Shown: piece after piece, positions 10,622 to 18,839 of the stretch
Position numbering within the stretch: position 1 is the first letter of the stretch
Layout of the letters: every line of letters starts with the position of its first letter
Notes under the pieces: generated by a model
What the model was told of the DNA's origin: nothing
The model's database searches: none
The model's input: only the letters and a program-made list of their open reading frames with translations
Assembly: GCF_900566075.1 (NCBI RefSeq)
Contig: NZ_UPHU01000001.1
Span: 2,542,001-2,606,000, forward strand
Length of the DNA stretch: 64,000 nucleotides
Source of the DNA: Mycobacterium pseudokansasii
GTDB lineage: Bacteria > Actinomycetota > Actinomycetes > Mycobacteriales > Mycobacteriaceae
Direction: 5' to 3'
Program-made: the position numbers and the translations under genes

Positions 10622-11272
10622 ATGACCACTCCGTGTTCCGACCGGCGCCGGCTCACCGGCCGCACCTCAGGTGACGACGCCTCGATGGACATCTACACCC
10701 TGCGCCGGCCGCACCCGCTTGCGGCGTGGCTATCGCGGTGGGCCCGCCGCATGCCGACCGCCCGCGGATTCGAGGTACTGCTTGCGATTTGGGTCGCGGT
10801 GGTGGTTTTGGCCGGCCTGCCGATCGCCGTCGTCGTGGGCACCGGAGAGCACGAATCCCGCAGCCGCTTCTACGCCGGGCAGGCGCAAACCCGTCAGTCG
10901 GTCACTGCGGTGGTCACCAGCGACAAGGCCGCCCATCAAGAGCTCGCCGATCCGCAGATGGTCAGCGTGCCGGCCCGCTGGGTTGTCGGGGGAGTCGAGC
11001 ACGCGGGTCCGGTGGATGCGCCGCGGGGCGTGAAAGCCGGTGATTCCGTTGACATCTGGGTTGATGAGAACGGTTATCACGTCGGCCTGCCACTGAGGAC
11101 CGCGCTGGACGATGCGGTGGCGGCCGGATTGTCGGCCTGGCTGATCATGGCCGCCGTGACAGCCGTGTTCCTGGCCGGCGTCTGGATGGTCGCCGACCGC
11201 GCACGCGCCGGCCGATCGCTGCCGTCCACAAGCAGCTGTCGTGGTATCGGTCCGAGGGCCGCGCATCGCTGA
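10622..11272 (+). CDS. Rv1733c-like two-TM membrane protein
   Basis: A 216-residue protein with two transmembrane helices, about residues 54-78 (LLAIWVAVVVLAGLPIAVVVG) and 174-195 (LSAWLIMAAVTAVFLAGVWMV). Between them lies an extracytoplasmic domain with a conserved-looking GDSVDIWVDENG segment. This plan, with the N-terminal LRRPHPLAAWLSRW segment, matches the Rv1733c family, which is of unknown function and in H37Rv includes a DosR-regulated member. An AGGAA ribosome site lies 6 nt before the ATG. An in-frame ATG at 10685 would drop a basic 21-residue leader. No DosR-type box was found upstream. Confidence 0.7.
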   Translation: MTTPCSDRRRLTGRTSGDDASMDIYTLRRPHPLAAWLSRWARRMPTARGFEVLLAIWVAVVVLAGLPIAVVVGTGEHESRSRFYAGQAQTRQSVTAVVTSDKAAHQELADPQMVSVPARWVVGGVEHAGPVDAPRGVKAGDSVDIWVDENGYHVGLPLRTALDDAVAAGLSAWLIMAAVTAVFLAGVWMVADRARAGRSLPSTSSCRGIGPRAAHR

Positions 11273-11394
11273 GGGTGCTGTCGCAGAACCACAATGGCTC
11301 CTCGGGTGATTGGCCGGCTACGCCAAGAACCGCGGTGCCCATTCGGCCCAGCATGAGAAATAGCAAGCAGGAGTTCAGTTTATGGAGGTCAGTG

Positions 11395-12660
11395 ATGGCC
11401 GGCGTCGACCGCATTGACGATTGGCCTCGTTCGGTGGTTGTCGTCGGTGCCGGCATCGTCGGATTGTCGACGGCATGGTTCCTTCAGGAGCGGGGCGTGA
11501 ACGTCACGGTGGTGGATCGCGACGGCGTGGGCGCCGGCGCTTCCGGCGGCAACGCCGGGTGGATTGCGCCGGGGCTGGCACTGCCGCTCAACTCGCCGGC
11601 AGTGCTGCGCTATGGAATACGGTCCCTGCTCGACTCGAAAGCCCCGCTACACATTCCGTTCACCGCCGACATGGGCCTCGGGATGTTCTTGGCGCGGTTC
11701 GCCGGTCACTGCCGGCGATCATCGTGGCAGCGCGCGGTGCGCGCCAACGCAATCCTCAACGAGGACTGCATCGAAGCTTTCGACGTGCTCATCGCCAACG
11801 GGGTCGACGCACCGGTGACCGATGCACCCATCACCGCGGTATTCGACTCCACCGCAGCGGCACAGCGATTCCAGGAAGACCTGCAGGAGCTCGGAAAGGC
11901 CGGCCAGACAACGGATATCACCGTATTGACGGGCGCGGCGCTGCGGGAGCAAGTGCCGCTGGCATCCCGGGCGGTCCGGGTCGGGCTCAGCGTCAACGGA
12001 CAGCGTTTCATCGATCCGGCCCGCTTCGTGGCTGCTCTGGGTCGCGCGGTGGTGAACCGCGGGGCGACGCTGCGCACGCTGGAAATAACCGAAATTGTCA
12101 ACGCAACCAACAGTATTGCGGTGCGGCCGTGCCGCGGCGCACCGCTGATCACCGACGCCGCCGTGATCGCCACCGGCGCACAATTGCCGCAACTGGCCGG
12201 CCGCCGGCTAGGCGTAGCGGTGCGGGCTGGTCGCGGTTACTCGTTCACCGTGCCGGTCGAGCGCCCGATGCCCTGGCCCATCTACCTGCCGAGCGTGCGG
12301 GTCGCGGCTACGCCGCACCACGGCGCGATGCGCGTTTCGGGCACCATGGAATTTCGCCACCCGCGCGCACCGCTCATACCCGATCGGGTGGCGGCCATTG
12401 TGGCCTCGGCCGGTCCGCTGCTGGATGGCGTGCGATGGGCTGAACGCAGCAACGTGTGGGTGGGCGCGCGACCGATCGCCGCCGACGGCCGTCCCGTCAT
12501 CGGTGCGGTGTCACCGCGCGTCTTCGTGGCCGGCGGACACGGCATGTGGGGACTGGCGCACGGACCGGTGACCGGTCGGCTGTTGGCCGAGCAGATTACC
12601 ACCGGCAAGCAACCGCAAGCCCTACGCGAGTTCGATCCGTTGCGCGGAAGGGGCCGCTAG
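11395..12660 (+). CDS. FAD-dependent oxidoreductase, D-amino-acid dehydrogenase (DadA)-like
   Basis: A 421-residue DAO-superfamily flavoenzyme. The FAD Rossmann motif GAGIVG is at residues 18-23. It is followed by DRDGVGAGASGGNAGWIAPG, the substrate-side GNAG loop typical of DadA. The C-terminal motif VAGGHGMWGLAHGPVTGRL closes the FAD site. Such enzymes oxidise amino or imino acids and pass electrons to the membrane; the actual substrate is unknown. The ATG at 11395 has a GGAGG ribosome site 6 nt upstream, which decides it over the longer frame from 11275. A strong hairpin terminator follows. Together with the PucR regulator it suggests a small amine-oxidation module. Confidence 0.78.
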   Translation: MAGVDRIDDWPRSVVVVGAGIVGLSTAWFLQERGVNVTVVDRDGVGAGASGGNAGWIAPGLALPLNSPAVLRYGIRSLLDSKAPLHIPFTADMGLGMFLARFAGHCRRSSWQRAVRANAILNEDCIEAFDVLIANGVDAPVTDAPITAVFDSTAAAQRFQEDLQELGKAGQTTDITVLTGAALREQVPLASRAVRVGLSVNGQRFIDPARFVAALGRAVVNRGATLRTLEITEIVNATNSIAVRPCRGAPLITDAAVIATGAQLPQLAGRRLGVAVRAGRGYSFTVPVERPMPWPIYLPSVRVAATPHHGAMRVSGTMEFRHPRAPLIPDRVAAIVASAGPLLDGVRWAERSNVWVGARPIAADGRPVIGAVSPRVFVAGGHGMWGLAHGPVTGRLLAEQITTGKQPQALREFDPLRGRGR

Positions 12661-12696
12661 CACACCAGATCACGTCTTGCCCACTACGGGCCCCGA

Positions 12697-12739
12697 GTCG
12701 TCAGGGGCGGTTGCCCCGCCGCGGCCCGCCCCTGACGAC
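12697..12739 (+). terminator. Perfect 14-bp inverted repeat after the DadA-like gene
   Basis: GTCGTCAGGGGCGG (12697-12710) and CCGCCCCTGACGAC (12726-12739) are exact complements with a 15-nt loop, 37 nt after the stop codon. There is no T tract, as is usual for mycobacterial terminators. Confidence 0.65.
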
Positions 12740-12795
12740 ACCCCCGACCCCCCACCAAAGGAATGTGATGGAAGCCGCGCTTCTCTAGAGCGCGG

Positions 12796-13075
12796 TTAGC
12801 GCATCAAGTTGGTGATGAAGTAACCAATGGCAGGGGTGGCGGCGTAGCCGCTGGGCGGAGCGGTCGCGGTCGGGCGTAGCCCGATGGCAGCGGGCCCGGT
12901 TTGGTTTTCGACGTAGCGTTTGGTCACCGACAACGGCGCTCCGCCGAGCCGATGCGGCGAACTACGATGGCGACCACAGGGCGGCAGGTCGGTAGTTGCC
13001 GCCGTCTGCTGCAACTGCGATGTCGGTGGTTGGCTGATCCACCGTCACGACGTTGATGGGCGTCGAGGTCCGGCC
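12796..13075 (-). pseudogene. Degraded gene of unknown family
   Basis: Read on the minus strand this region gives protein-like segments in two frames. The first, around 13075-12962, includes TPINVVTVDQPTTDIAVAAD and ends at a stop. The second, ending at 12796, includes TKRYVENQTGPAAIGLRP and closes with GYFITNLMR. The two would join across a frameshift near 12960. I do not recognise the family. The intact C-terminus and broken upstream frames suggest the decayed 3' part of a gene rather than a working short protein. Confidence 0.35.
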
Positions 13076-13125
13076 GTGGCACTATCAAAGCCGCGAGGCG
13101 CAGGCATCCGCCCTCGCGGACGCCA

Positions 13126-13380
13126 GTGGCGCGTAGGGACGTCACGGTCCGTCACCACGACACGGCTGACATCGAATACATCGAAACATTCCTGCGGGGC
13201 GCCCGCGGCGCCGAGCACCGCGACGTGGAGGTCTACTCGCTGCGGTCACCGCTGGGCGCCGCGGTCGCCGGTGCGCTCCCCGGTGACGAACGCAGCTTCA
13301 CCCTGCCCGGTTGCGCCACCTTGACGGTCACACTCGTGTGCGCCGGACCATACGGCGTCCACATGGCCGGGGCCACCTGA
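13126..13380 (+). pseudogene. GreA/GreB C-terminal-domain fragment
   Basis: The 84 residues match only the C-terminal FKBP-like half of a GreA/GreB-family protein; RSPLGAAVAGALPGDERSFTLPG parallels the SPLGxALxGxxxGD signature. The preceding DVTVRHHDTADIEYIETFL resembles the strand that leads into it. The N-terminal coiled coil that reaches into the RNA polymerase secondary channel is missing and there is no ribosome site before the GTG. It is most likely a truncated remnant, perhaps of an Rv3788-like gene, in the same decayed stretch as the element at 12796-13075. A short free-standing protein cannot be excluded. Confidence 0.45.
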
Positions 13381-13684
13381 AGCAGGAATGTCGTTGCCCA
13401 CCAAACAGTAGACGGCTCTGGTGGTTACGAGACTTCGGCGGTCTGTTCGCGCCGTGGGGGATTGACGCGGCCACAGGGGCCGGTTCGCGGAGCGGCCACG
13501 GCGGGCGATCCCCTCCCGCCCGTCGGGTCTACGGCGTAACCTCGCGGCATGCGCTGCCGCAATCGGACATCGTCGAACTGCCGGTGTGTCGGTACCGGCC
13601 ACTATTTCCGTCATTTCCGTCCTGGGCGCGATAATGACAAGTTGCGCCGAATGGCGCTACCGCACCACAAGAACAGGTGACGAC
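13381..13684. other. Intergenic region upstream of the Rv2531c homologue
   Basis: No convincing gene is seen here. A GATAAT hexamer at 13630-13635 is a fair -10 candidate for the downstream decarboxylase gene and would give a leader of about 45 nt. I found no repeats or RNA structures of note. Confidence 0.4.
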
Positions 13685-16525
13685 ATGTACCGAGACAGCT
13701 CCCGCCCGCGGCGACTTCGTGTCTCCGCGTTGGCGGCAGTCGCCAACCCGTCGTACACACGCATCGACACGTGGAACCTGCTCGACGATGCGTGCCGCCA
13801 CCTGGCCGAGGTGGACCTTGCCGGGCTGGACATCACCCACGACATGGCGAAGGTCAAGCGGCTGATGGACCGCATCGGAGCCTACGAGCGGTACTGGCTG
13901 TATCCCGGCGCGGAGAGCCTGGCGACCTTCCGTGCTCACCTGGAGAGCAAGTCCACTGTGCGGCTCACCGAAGAGGTGTCGCTGGCCGTGCGCCTGCTCA
14001 GTGAATACGGCGACCGGACAGCATTGTTCGACATCTCGGCGCCGCTGGCCGACCAGGAACTGGTGGCCCAGGCCAAACAGCAGCAGTTCTACACGGTGTT
14101 GCTGGCCGACGACGCGCCCCCCACGGCTCCGGAGAGCCTCGTCGAGTGCCTGCGGGCGCTGCGCAACCCCGCCGACGACGTCCAGTTCGAGATCCTGGTG
14201 GCCCCCAGCGTCGAGGACGCGATCACCGCGGTCGCGCTCAACGGTGAGATCCAGGCTGCCATCATCCGCCACGACCTGCCGCTGCGCTCCCGTGACCGGT
14301 TGCCGTTGATGAACACGCTGCTAGGGCCCAATGACGCCGACGGCGCGATGGTCATTCCCGATCGCCCGCACGACTGGATCGAATGTGGTGAGTGGATCAG
14401 AGAGCTGCGGCCACACATCGACCTCTACCTGCTCACCGACGAGTCGATCGCGGCGGGCGATGGCGACGAGCCCGACGTCTACGACCGGACGTTCTACCGG
14501 CTCAACGACGTGACCGACCTGCACAGCACGGTGCTCGCCGGGCTCCGGAATCGTTTCGCCACGCCGTTTTTCGACGCGCTGCGGGCCTACGCCGCCGCAC
14601 CCGTCGGCCAATTCCACGCGCTGCCGGTCGCGCGCGGCGCCAGCATCTTCAACTCCAAGTCGCTGCAGGACATGGGCGAGTTCTACGGCCGCAACATCTT
14701 CATGGCCGAGACCTCGACCACCTCCGGCGGCCTGGACTCGTTGCTGGACCCGCACGGCAACATCAAGAAGGCGATGGACAAGGCCGCGGTCACCTGGAAC
14801 GCCAACCACACCTACTTCGTCACCAACGGAACGTCGACGGCCAACAAGATCGTCGTCCAGTCGCTGACCCGGCCCGGCGACATCGTGCTGATCGACCGCA
14901 ACTGCCACAAGTCGCACCACTACGGCCTGGTGCTGGCCGGCGCGTATCCGCTGTACCTGGACGCTTATCCGCTGCCGCAGTTCGCCATCTACGGAGCGGT
15001 GTCGCTGCGCACGATCAAGAAGGCGCTGCTGGACCTGGAAGCGGCCGGAAAGCTGCACAAGCTGCGCATGCTGCTGCTGACCAACTGCACCTTCGACGGT
15101 GTCGTCTACAACCCGCGCCGGGTGATGGAGGAGGTGCTGGCGATCAAGCCGGACATCTGCTTCCTGTGGGACGAGGCGTGGTACGCGTTCGCCACCGCCG
15201 TTCCGTGGGCGCGGCAGCGGACCGCGATGGTGGCTGCCGAGCACCTCGAAGAGATGCTGGCCTCGGACGAATACGCCAAGGAATACCGGCAGTGGTCGGC
15301 GTCGATGCAAGGGGTCGACCGGTCGGAGTGGCTGGATCGCCGGTTGCTGCCCGACCCTGCTCGCGCGCGGGTGCGGGTGTATGCGACGCACTCCACCCAC
15401 AAGTCGTTGTCGGCACTGCGGCAGGCGTCGATGATCCACGTGCACGACCAGGACTTCAACGCACTCGCCCGCGACGCGTTCGGTGAGGCGTTCTTGACCC
15501 ACACCTCAACCTCGCCCAACCAGCAACTGCTGGCCTCGCTGGACCTGGCGCGCCGGCAGGTCGACATCGAGGGATTCCAGTTGGTCCGGCAGGTCTACGA
15601 CATGGCGCTGGTCTTTCGGCACCGGGTACGCAAGGACCGGCTGATCAGCAAGTGGTTCCGTATCCTCGACGAGTCCGACCTGGTGCCCGAGGAATACCGG
15701 GCCTCCTCGGTCAGCTCCTACCGTCAGGTCCGGCAGGGCGCGCTGGCCGAATGGAACGAGGCGTGGCGCTCCGACCAGTTCGTGCTGGACGCGACCCGGG
15801 TCACCCTGTTCATCGGTGCGACGGGGATGAACGGTTACGACTTCCGCGAGAAGATCCTGATGGAGCGGTTCGGCATCCAGATCAACAAGACGTCGATCAA
15901 CAGTGTGCTGCTGATCTTCACCATCGGCGTGACGTGGTCGAGCGTGCACTATCTGCTCGACGTGCTGCGCCGGATTGCCACCGACTTCGACCGGACCCAG
16001 AGGGCGGCCAGCGCCGCCGACTGGGCGCTGCACCAGCGCCGCGTCGAGGAGATCACCCAGGATCTGCCGCACCTACCCGATTTCAGTGAGTTCGACGTGG
16101 CCTTCCGCCCAGACGACAACAGTGTCTACGGCGACACCCGGTCGGCCTTCTACGCCGGCTATGAAGAGTCCGACCGCGAGTACGTGCAGATCGGCATGGC
16201 CGGGCGGCGGCTTGCCGAGGGACGGACGCTGGTGTCGACGACGTTCGTGGTGCCCTACCCGCCGGGCTTCCCGGTGCTGGTGCCCGGCCAGGTGGTTTCC
16301 AAGGAGATCGTCTACTTCCTGGCCCAGCTCGACGTCAAAGAAATCCACGGCTACAACCACGAACTCGGGTTGTCGGTGTTCACCGACGCTGCCCTGAAGC
16401 GGATGGAGGCCGCGCGCAACGCGATTGCCTCGGTCGGAGCCGCGCTGCCGTCGTTCGAGGTGCCGCCGGACGCCTCGGCTCTGAACGGCGACGGCGTCGT
16501 GGGGGCTGTCGCCGAGGACGCGTAA
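13685..16525 (+). CDS. Large PLP-dependent Orn/Lys/Arg decarboxylase-like protein (Rv2531c homologue)
   Basis: The 946 residues run parallel to Rv2531c, annotated in H37Rv as a probable amino-acid decarboxylase (adi-like). The N-terminal 300 residues resemble the wing/receiver-like domain of inducible decarboxylases. The PLP core then runs from about residue 300, with FVTNGTSTANKIV (phosphate site), WDEAWYAF (Asp for the PLP nitrogen) and STHKSLSALRQ, where Lys573 should form the Schiff base. The C-terminal domain has VVPYPPGFPVLVPGQ. The substrate is not known. The ATG at 13685, near AGGTG, gives the H37Rv length; an upstream in-frame ATG at 13586 adds a non-conserved leader. vapBC39 follows. 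Confidence 0.85.
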   Translation: MYRDSSRPRRLRVSALAAVANPSYTRIDTWNLLDDACRHLAEVDLAGLDITHDMAKVKRLMDRIGAYERYWLYPGAESLATFRAHLESKSTVRLTEEVSLAVRLLSEYGDRTALFDISAPLADQELVAQAKQQQFYTVLLADDAPPTAPESLVECLRALRNPADDVQFEILVAPSVEDAITAVALNGEIQAAIIRHDLPLRSRDRLPLMNTLLGPNDADGAMVIPDRPHDWIECGEWIRELRPHIDLYLLTDESIAAGDGDEPDVYDRTFYRLNDVTDLHSTVLAGLRNRFATPFFDALRAYAAAPVGQFHALPVARGASIFNSKSLQDMGEFYGRNIFMAETSTTSGGLDSLLDPHGNIKKAMDKAAVTWNANHTYFVTNGTSTANKIVVQSLTRPGDIVLIDRNCHKSHHYGLVLAGAYPLYLDAYPLPQFAIYGAVSLRTIKKALLDLEAAGKLHKLRMLLLTNCTFDGVVYNPRRVMEEVLAIKPDICFLWDEAWYAFATAVPWARQRTAMVAAEHLEEMLASDEYAKEYRQWSASMQGVDRSEWLDRRLLPDPARARVRVYATHSTHKSLSALRQASMIHVHDQDFNALARDAFGEAFLTHTSTSPNQQLLASLDLARRQVDIEGFQLVRQVYDMALVFRHRVRKDRLISKWFRILDESDLVPEEYRASSVSSYRQVRQGALAEWNEAWRSDQFVLDATRVTLFIGATGMNGYDFREKILMERFGIQINKTSINSVLLIFTIGVTWSSVHYLLDVLRRIATDFDRTQRAASAADWALHQRRVEEITQDLPHLPDFSEFDVAFRPDDNSVYGDTRSAFYAGYEESDREYVQIGMAGRRLAEGRTLVSTTFVVPYPPGFPVLVPGQVVSKEIVYFLAQLDVKEIHGYNHELGLSVFTDAALKRMEAARNAIASVGAALPSFEVPPDASALNGDGVVGAVAEDA

Positions 16526-16548
16526 CGGGTGGGCGCATCGGCCGGCGG

Positions 16549-16554
16549 TACCCT
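16549..16554 (+). promoter_or_regulatory. -10 hexamer TACCCT, leaderless promoter of vapBC39
   Basis: TACCCT fits TAnnnT and ends 6 nt before the vapB ATG at 16561, which itself has no Shine-Dalgarno sequence. A leaderless transcript is predicted. Confidence 0.5.
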
Positions 16555-16560
16555 GATGCT

Positions 16561-16785
16561 ATGCGCACCACTTTGCAAATCGATGACGACGTCCTAGAAG
16601 ATGCGCGTAGCATCGCACGGGCGGAGGGTCGGTCGGTGGGTGCGGTCATTTCTGAGCTGGCGCGTAGGTCGTTGCGGCCGGTGGGGATCGTCGTGGTCGA
16701 TGGACTGCCGGTATTCGATGTCCCTCCGGATGCGCCGACCATCACCGATGAAGATGTCGCCCGGGCCCTCGAGGAAGACGTGTGA
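16561..16785 (+). CDS. vapB39: VapB antitoxin (VapB39 type)
   Basis: A 74-residue antitoxin. The N-terminal MRTTLQIDDDVLEDARSIARAEGRSVGAVISELARRSL is a ribbon-helix-helix DNA-binding fold. The C-terminal half, with acidic residues near EDVARALEEDV, is the likely toxin-wrapping tail. It should neutralise the downstream VapC and autoregulate the operon. Its TGA overlaps the VapC GTG. Position after the Rv2531c homologue matches Rv2530A in H37Rv, which is why I use the symbol. Confidence 0.85.
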   Translation: MRTTLQIDDDVLEDARSIARAEGRSVGAVISELARRSLRPVGIVVVDGLPVFDVPPDAPTITDEDVARALEEDV

Positions 16786-17201
16786 CCGCACTGCTCGACG
16801 TCAATGTGCTGATCGCGTTGGGCTGGCGAAACCACGTCCACCACGTGGCGGCGCGGGAATGGTTCACGCGGTGTTCGTCGAAAGGATGGGCTACGACGCC
16901 CGTCACCGAGATCGGCTTTGTTCGCATTTCGAGCAATCGCAGGCTGATGCAGGTGTCGACGACACCGTCGACGGCTATAGCGCAACTGGAGGCGCTAAGA
17001 CGCCTTCCAGGACACGAGTTTTGGCCCGACGACGTGCCTTTGGTGGTCGGTGAGGACGGCGATCGCGGAGTTGTGTCGACTCATCGCCTCGTTACAGACC
17101 GTCACTTGATTGCCCTGGCCGCCCGATATGGCGGGCGGCTGGTCACCTTCGACGCCGCACTCGCCGATTCGGCATCAGCCGGAGTGATCGAGGTGCTGTA
17201 G
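16782..17201 (+). CDS. vapC39: VapC toxin, PIN-domain ribonuclease (VapC39 type)
   Basis: A 139-residue PIN-domain RNase expected to block translation when free of VapB. All four acidic metal-site residues are visible: Asp6 in LLDVNVLIAL, Glu43 in TPVTEIGFVR, Asp106 in VTDRHLIALA and Asp124 in TFDAAL. Nothing is truncated, so unlike the relic before aroF this copy should be active. The GTG start overlaps the antitoxin stop. The gene ends 1 nt from the convergent ERCC4-type gene. Confidence 0.88.
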   Translation: MTALLDVNVLIALGWRNHVHHVAAREWFTRCSSKGWATTPVTEIGFVRISSNRRLMQVSTTPSTAIAQLEALRRLPGHEFWPDDVPLVVGEDGDRGVVSTHRLVTDRHLIALAARYGGRLVTFDAALADSASAGVIEVL

Positions 17202-17202
17202 C

Positions 17203-18177
17203 TCAACTGCGATGCGCGTCCTGCCAGGCCCGCAGAATCTCCGGGCGCAGCCGCCCGCGGCCGGATACGGGCAGACCCACGGCTTTCGCCCACGCGCGTA
17301 GTTCGGCACTGCTGGGCTCGTGCGTGGCCGGAGTCGGCTCGAAAACCGTTGCGGCGTCGGCATTGTCGACGAACCAGGTGAACGCGGCGGCAAGATAGCG
17401 GTAGGTGTATTCCTGGGCGAGCTTACGGGTTTGGCAGAACGCGATCGGCACTGTCGGGAAGCTGATCTGTAACTCGGCAAGCCCGTCGGCGACCGCTGCC
17501 GGGCGTGCATAGCTCAGCGCGAAGATCTCCGAATACCGTTCCTCGACGACCACCGCGGCCCGGGGTAGCGCCGCCAGCTCGGTGAGCTGGTATTTCAGCG
17601 TGCTATTGAGCACGCCAGAGGCGAAGTCCGACAACGCTTTACGCTCGACTGCCGCGATGAGCTGGCCGGCTACTTTCAGTCCGTAGTCGCCGCAGGCAAG
17701 GGCTTCGCGCGTCGTCCGCGCGGGTTTGTCGGCAAAGGTGTAGGGATAGCGTTCGTGAGCGTCGACGATGATGTCGAGTTCCGGGATGCCGGCGGCGCGA
17801 GCCGTGGGGGTGCGCACGCCCGGCCGGGACTGCTTGCGGGTCTTGGGGCGCTGCCAGAACACCACCTGGCGGCCGCGAGCCATGGTGTGCACCAGTTGGG
17901 ATCGGTTCTCCCGGGAGCGGGCAGCGACCACGTCGATGGCCGCGCCGCGGCGGCTGCAGCTGCGCAGCTCGACCCGGTCGACGACGATTGGGTCGTCGGG
18001 CCAGTCGGCGATGTCGAGACGATGGCAATACAGCGCCTTTGTGCGCGGCCACACGTCAGACGTGGCGAAGAGCAGTCCTGCGCCCATCGGCAGCCGGATC
18101 AGGTAGGGCAGTCGGGAGTTTTCGTCCGGGTTGGCGGCGACGATCAGCTCCACAGATTGTGAGGGTACGGGTGGCAT
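17203..18177 (-). CDS. ERCC4-type nuclease with C-terminal Lsr2-like DNA-binding domain
   Basis: A 324-residue protein with three parts. The N-terminal 120 residues are of unknown type. Residues of about 133-225 form an ERCC4/XPF-like nuclease: IIVDAHERYPYTF supplies the first acidic residue and VERKALSDFASGVL the ERKxxxD active-site motif. The last 37 residues (PSSAELRAWAKAVGLPVSGR onward) match the Lsr2 C-terminal domain, whose RGR segment inserts into the AT-rich minor groove. The function is unknown; cleavage of flap, branched or foreign AT-rich DNA would fit. It is convergent with vapC39 with no intervening space, at a synteny break. Confidence 0.7.
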   Translation of the reverse strand: MPPVPSQSVELIVAANPDENSRLPYLIRLPMGAGLLFATSDVWPRTKALYCHRLDIADWPDDPIVVDRVELRSCSRRGAAIDVVAARSRENRSQLVHTMARGRQVVFWQRPKTRKQSRPGVRTPTARAAGIPELDIIVDAHERYPYTFADKPARTTREALACGDYGLKVAGQLIAAVERKALSDFASGVLNSTLKYQLTELAALPRAAVVVEERYSEIFALSYARPAAVADGLAELQISFPTVPIAFCQTRKLAQEYTYRYLAAAFTWFVDNADAATVFEPTPATHEPSSAELRAWAKAVGLPVSGRGRLRPEILRAWQDAHRS

Positions 18178-18204
18178 GCGGCGCCGACGACACTGCTTGG
18201 GTGT

Positions 18205-18260
18205 GCACGTGTGGCTTTGAACGTGCGCTCAGAGCGCGAATTTTCGCCGTTTCGCGCCCA
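18205..18260. repeat. Compound palindromic intergenic sequence
   Basis: Two adjoining inverted repeats lie here. GCGCTC-A-GAGCGC is at 18225-18237 and GCGAA-TT-TTCGC at 18236-18247, sharing two bases, with GTGTGCACGTGTG just before them. It sits between the ERCC4 and acetyltransferase genes. From memory similar strings recur between genes in mycobacterial genomes, but I could not verify that. Confidence 0.35.
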
Positions 18261-18290
18261 GGCTTCCCGGTCAACGCCCTGGCTTCGCAC

Positions 18291-18830
18291 TCACCGCAGG
18301 ATCGTGGCGTAGAGCAGGCTGTCCTGCGGTTCGGGCCCGATGGTCGGGTGCACGGAGTGGCGGCGCAGCCGGCCCTCGAGCTCGAAACCGGCCCGCTGCA
18401 GTAACCGCGCCGAGCGGGCGTTGTCGACGTGACAGGTGGCCCAGACCCGGTACACCCCGGGGTCGGCAGCCAACTCGGCCAGCAACATGGCCAGCGCTTC
18501 GGACATGAAACCCCGGTTCCACCACCGTCGGCCGAGACAGTAGCCGATTTCGACGGAGTGGCGCAGCCGGCTTCGGCAGCTGATCAGGCCGACGACGTCG
18601 CCGCCGCCGCGGGGCACCAGCAGCCAGGTCCGCTCGTCGTCGCCGACGTTGAAATGCTCGGTGATCACCCGTCGCGTCTCTGCGACATCGGGATGCGGCG
18701 TCCACAACAGGTAGCGGGTTACCTCGGGATCGTGGGCAATCCCGTCGAACAACGCCTCGGCGTCGTCGAGCACGGGTGGGCGCAGCAGCAGCCGTGCGCC
18801 TTCGAGGTATTCGGACGGGAACCGGGCCAT
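18291..18830 (-). CDS. GNAT acetyltransferase, RimJ/RimL-like
   Basis: A 179-residue Gcn5-related N-acetyltransferase of the Acetyltransf_3 type. The start MARFPSEYLEGARLLLRPPVLDDAEALF is the usual first strand and helix. IGYCLGRRWWNRGFMSEAL (about residues 95-113) is the acetyl-CoA pyrophosphate loop, and CHVDNARSARLLQRAGFELEG (about 137-157) the conserved C-terminal part. RimJ/L relatives acetylate protein N-termini or small molecules; the substrate here is unknown. It begins 9 nt after the stop of the Rv1367c-type hydrolase on the same strand, so the two form an operon. Confidence 0.8.
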   Translation of the reverse strand: MARFPSEYLEGARLLLRPPVLDDAEALFDGIAHDPEVTRYLLWTPHPDVAETRRVITEHFNVGDDERTWLLVPRGGGDVVGLISCRSRLRHSVEIGYCLGRRWWNRGFMSEALAMLLAELAADPGVYRVWATCHVDNARSARLLQRAGFELEGRLRRHSVHPTIGPEPQDSLLYATILR

Positions 18831-18839
18831 GGCGCCCCG

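Noticed and set aside
12768..12788. Six-codon frame MEAALL after an AAAGGA site
   Set aside because: Too short to support, with nothing downstream that it could regulate.
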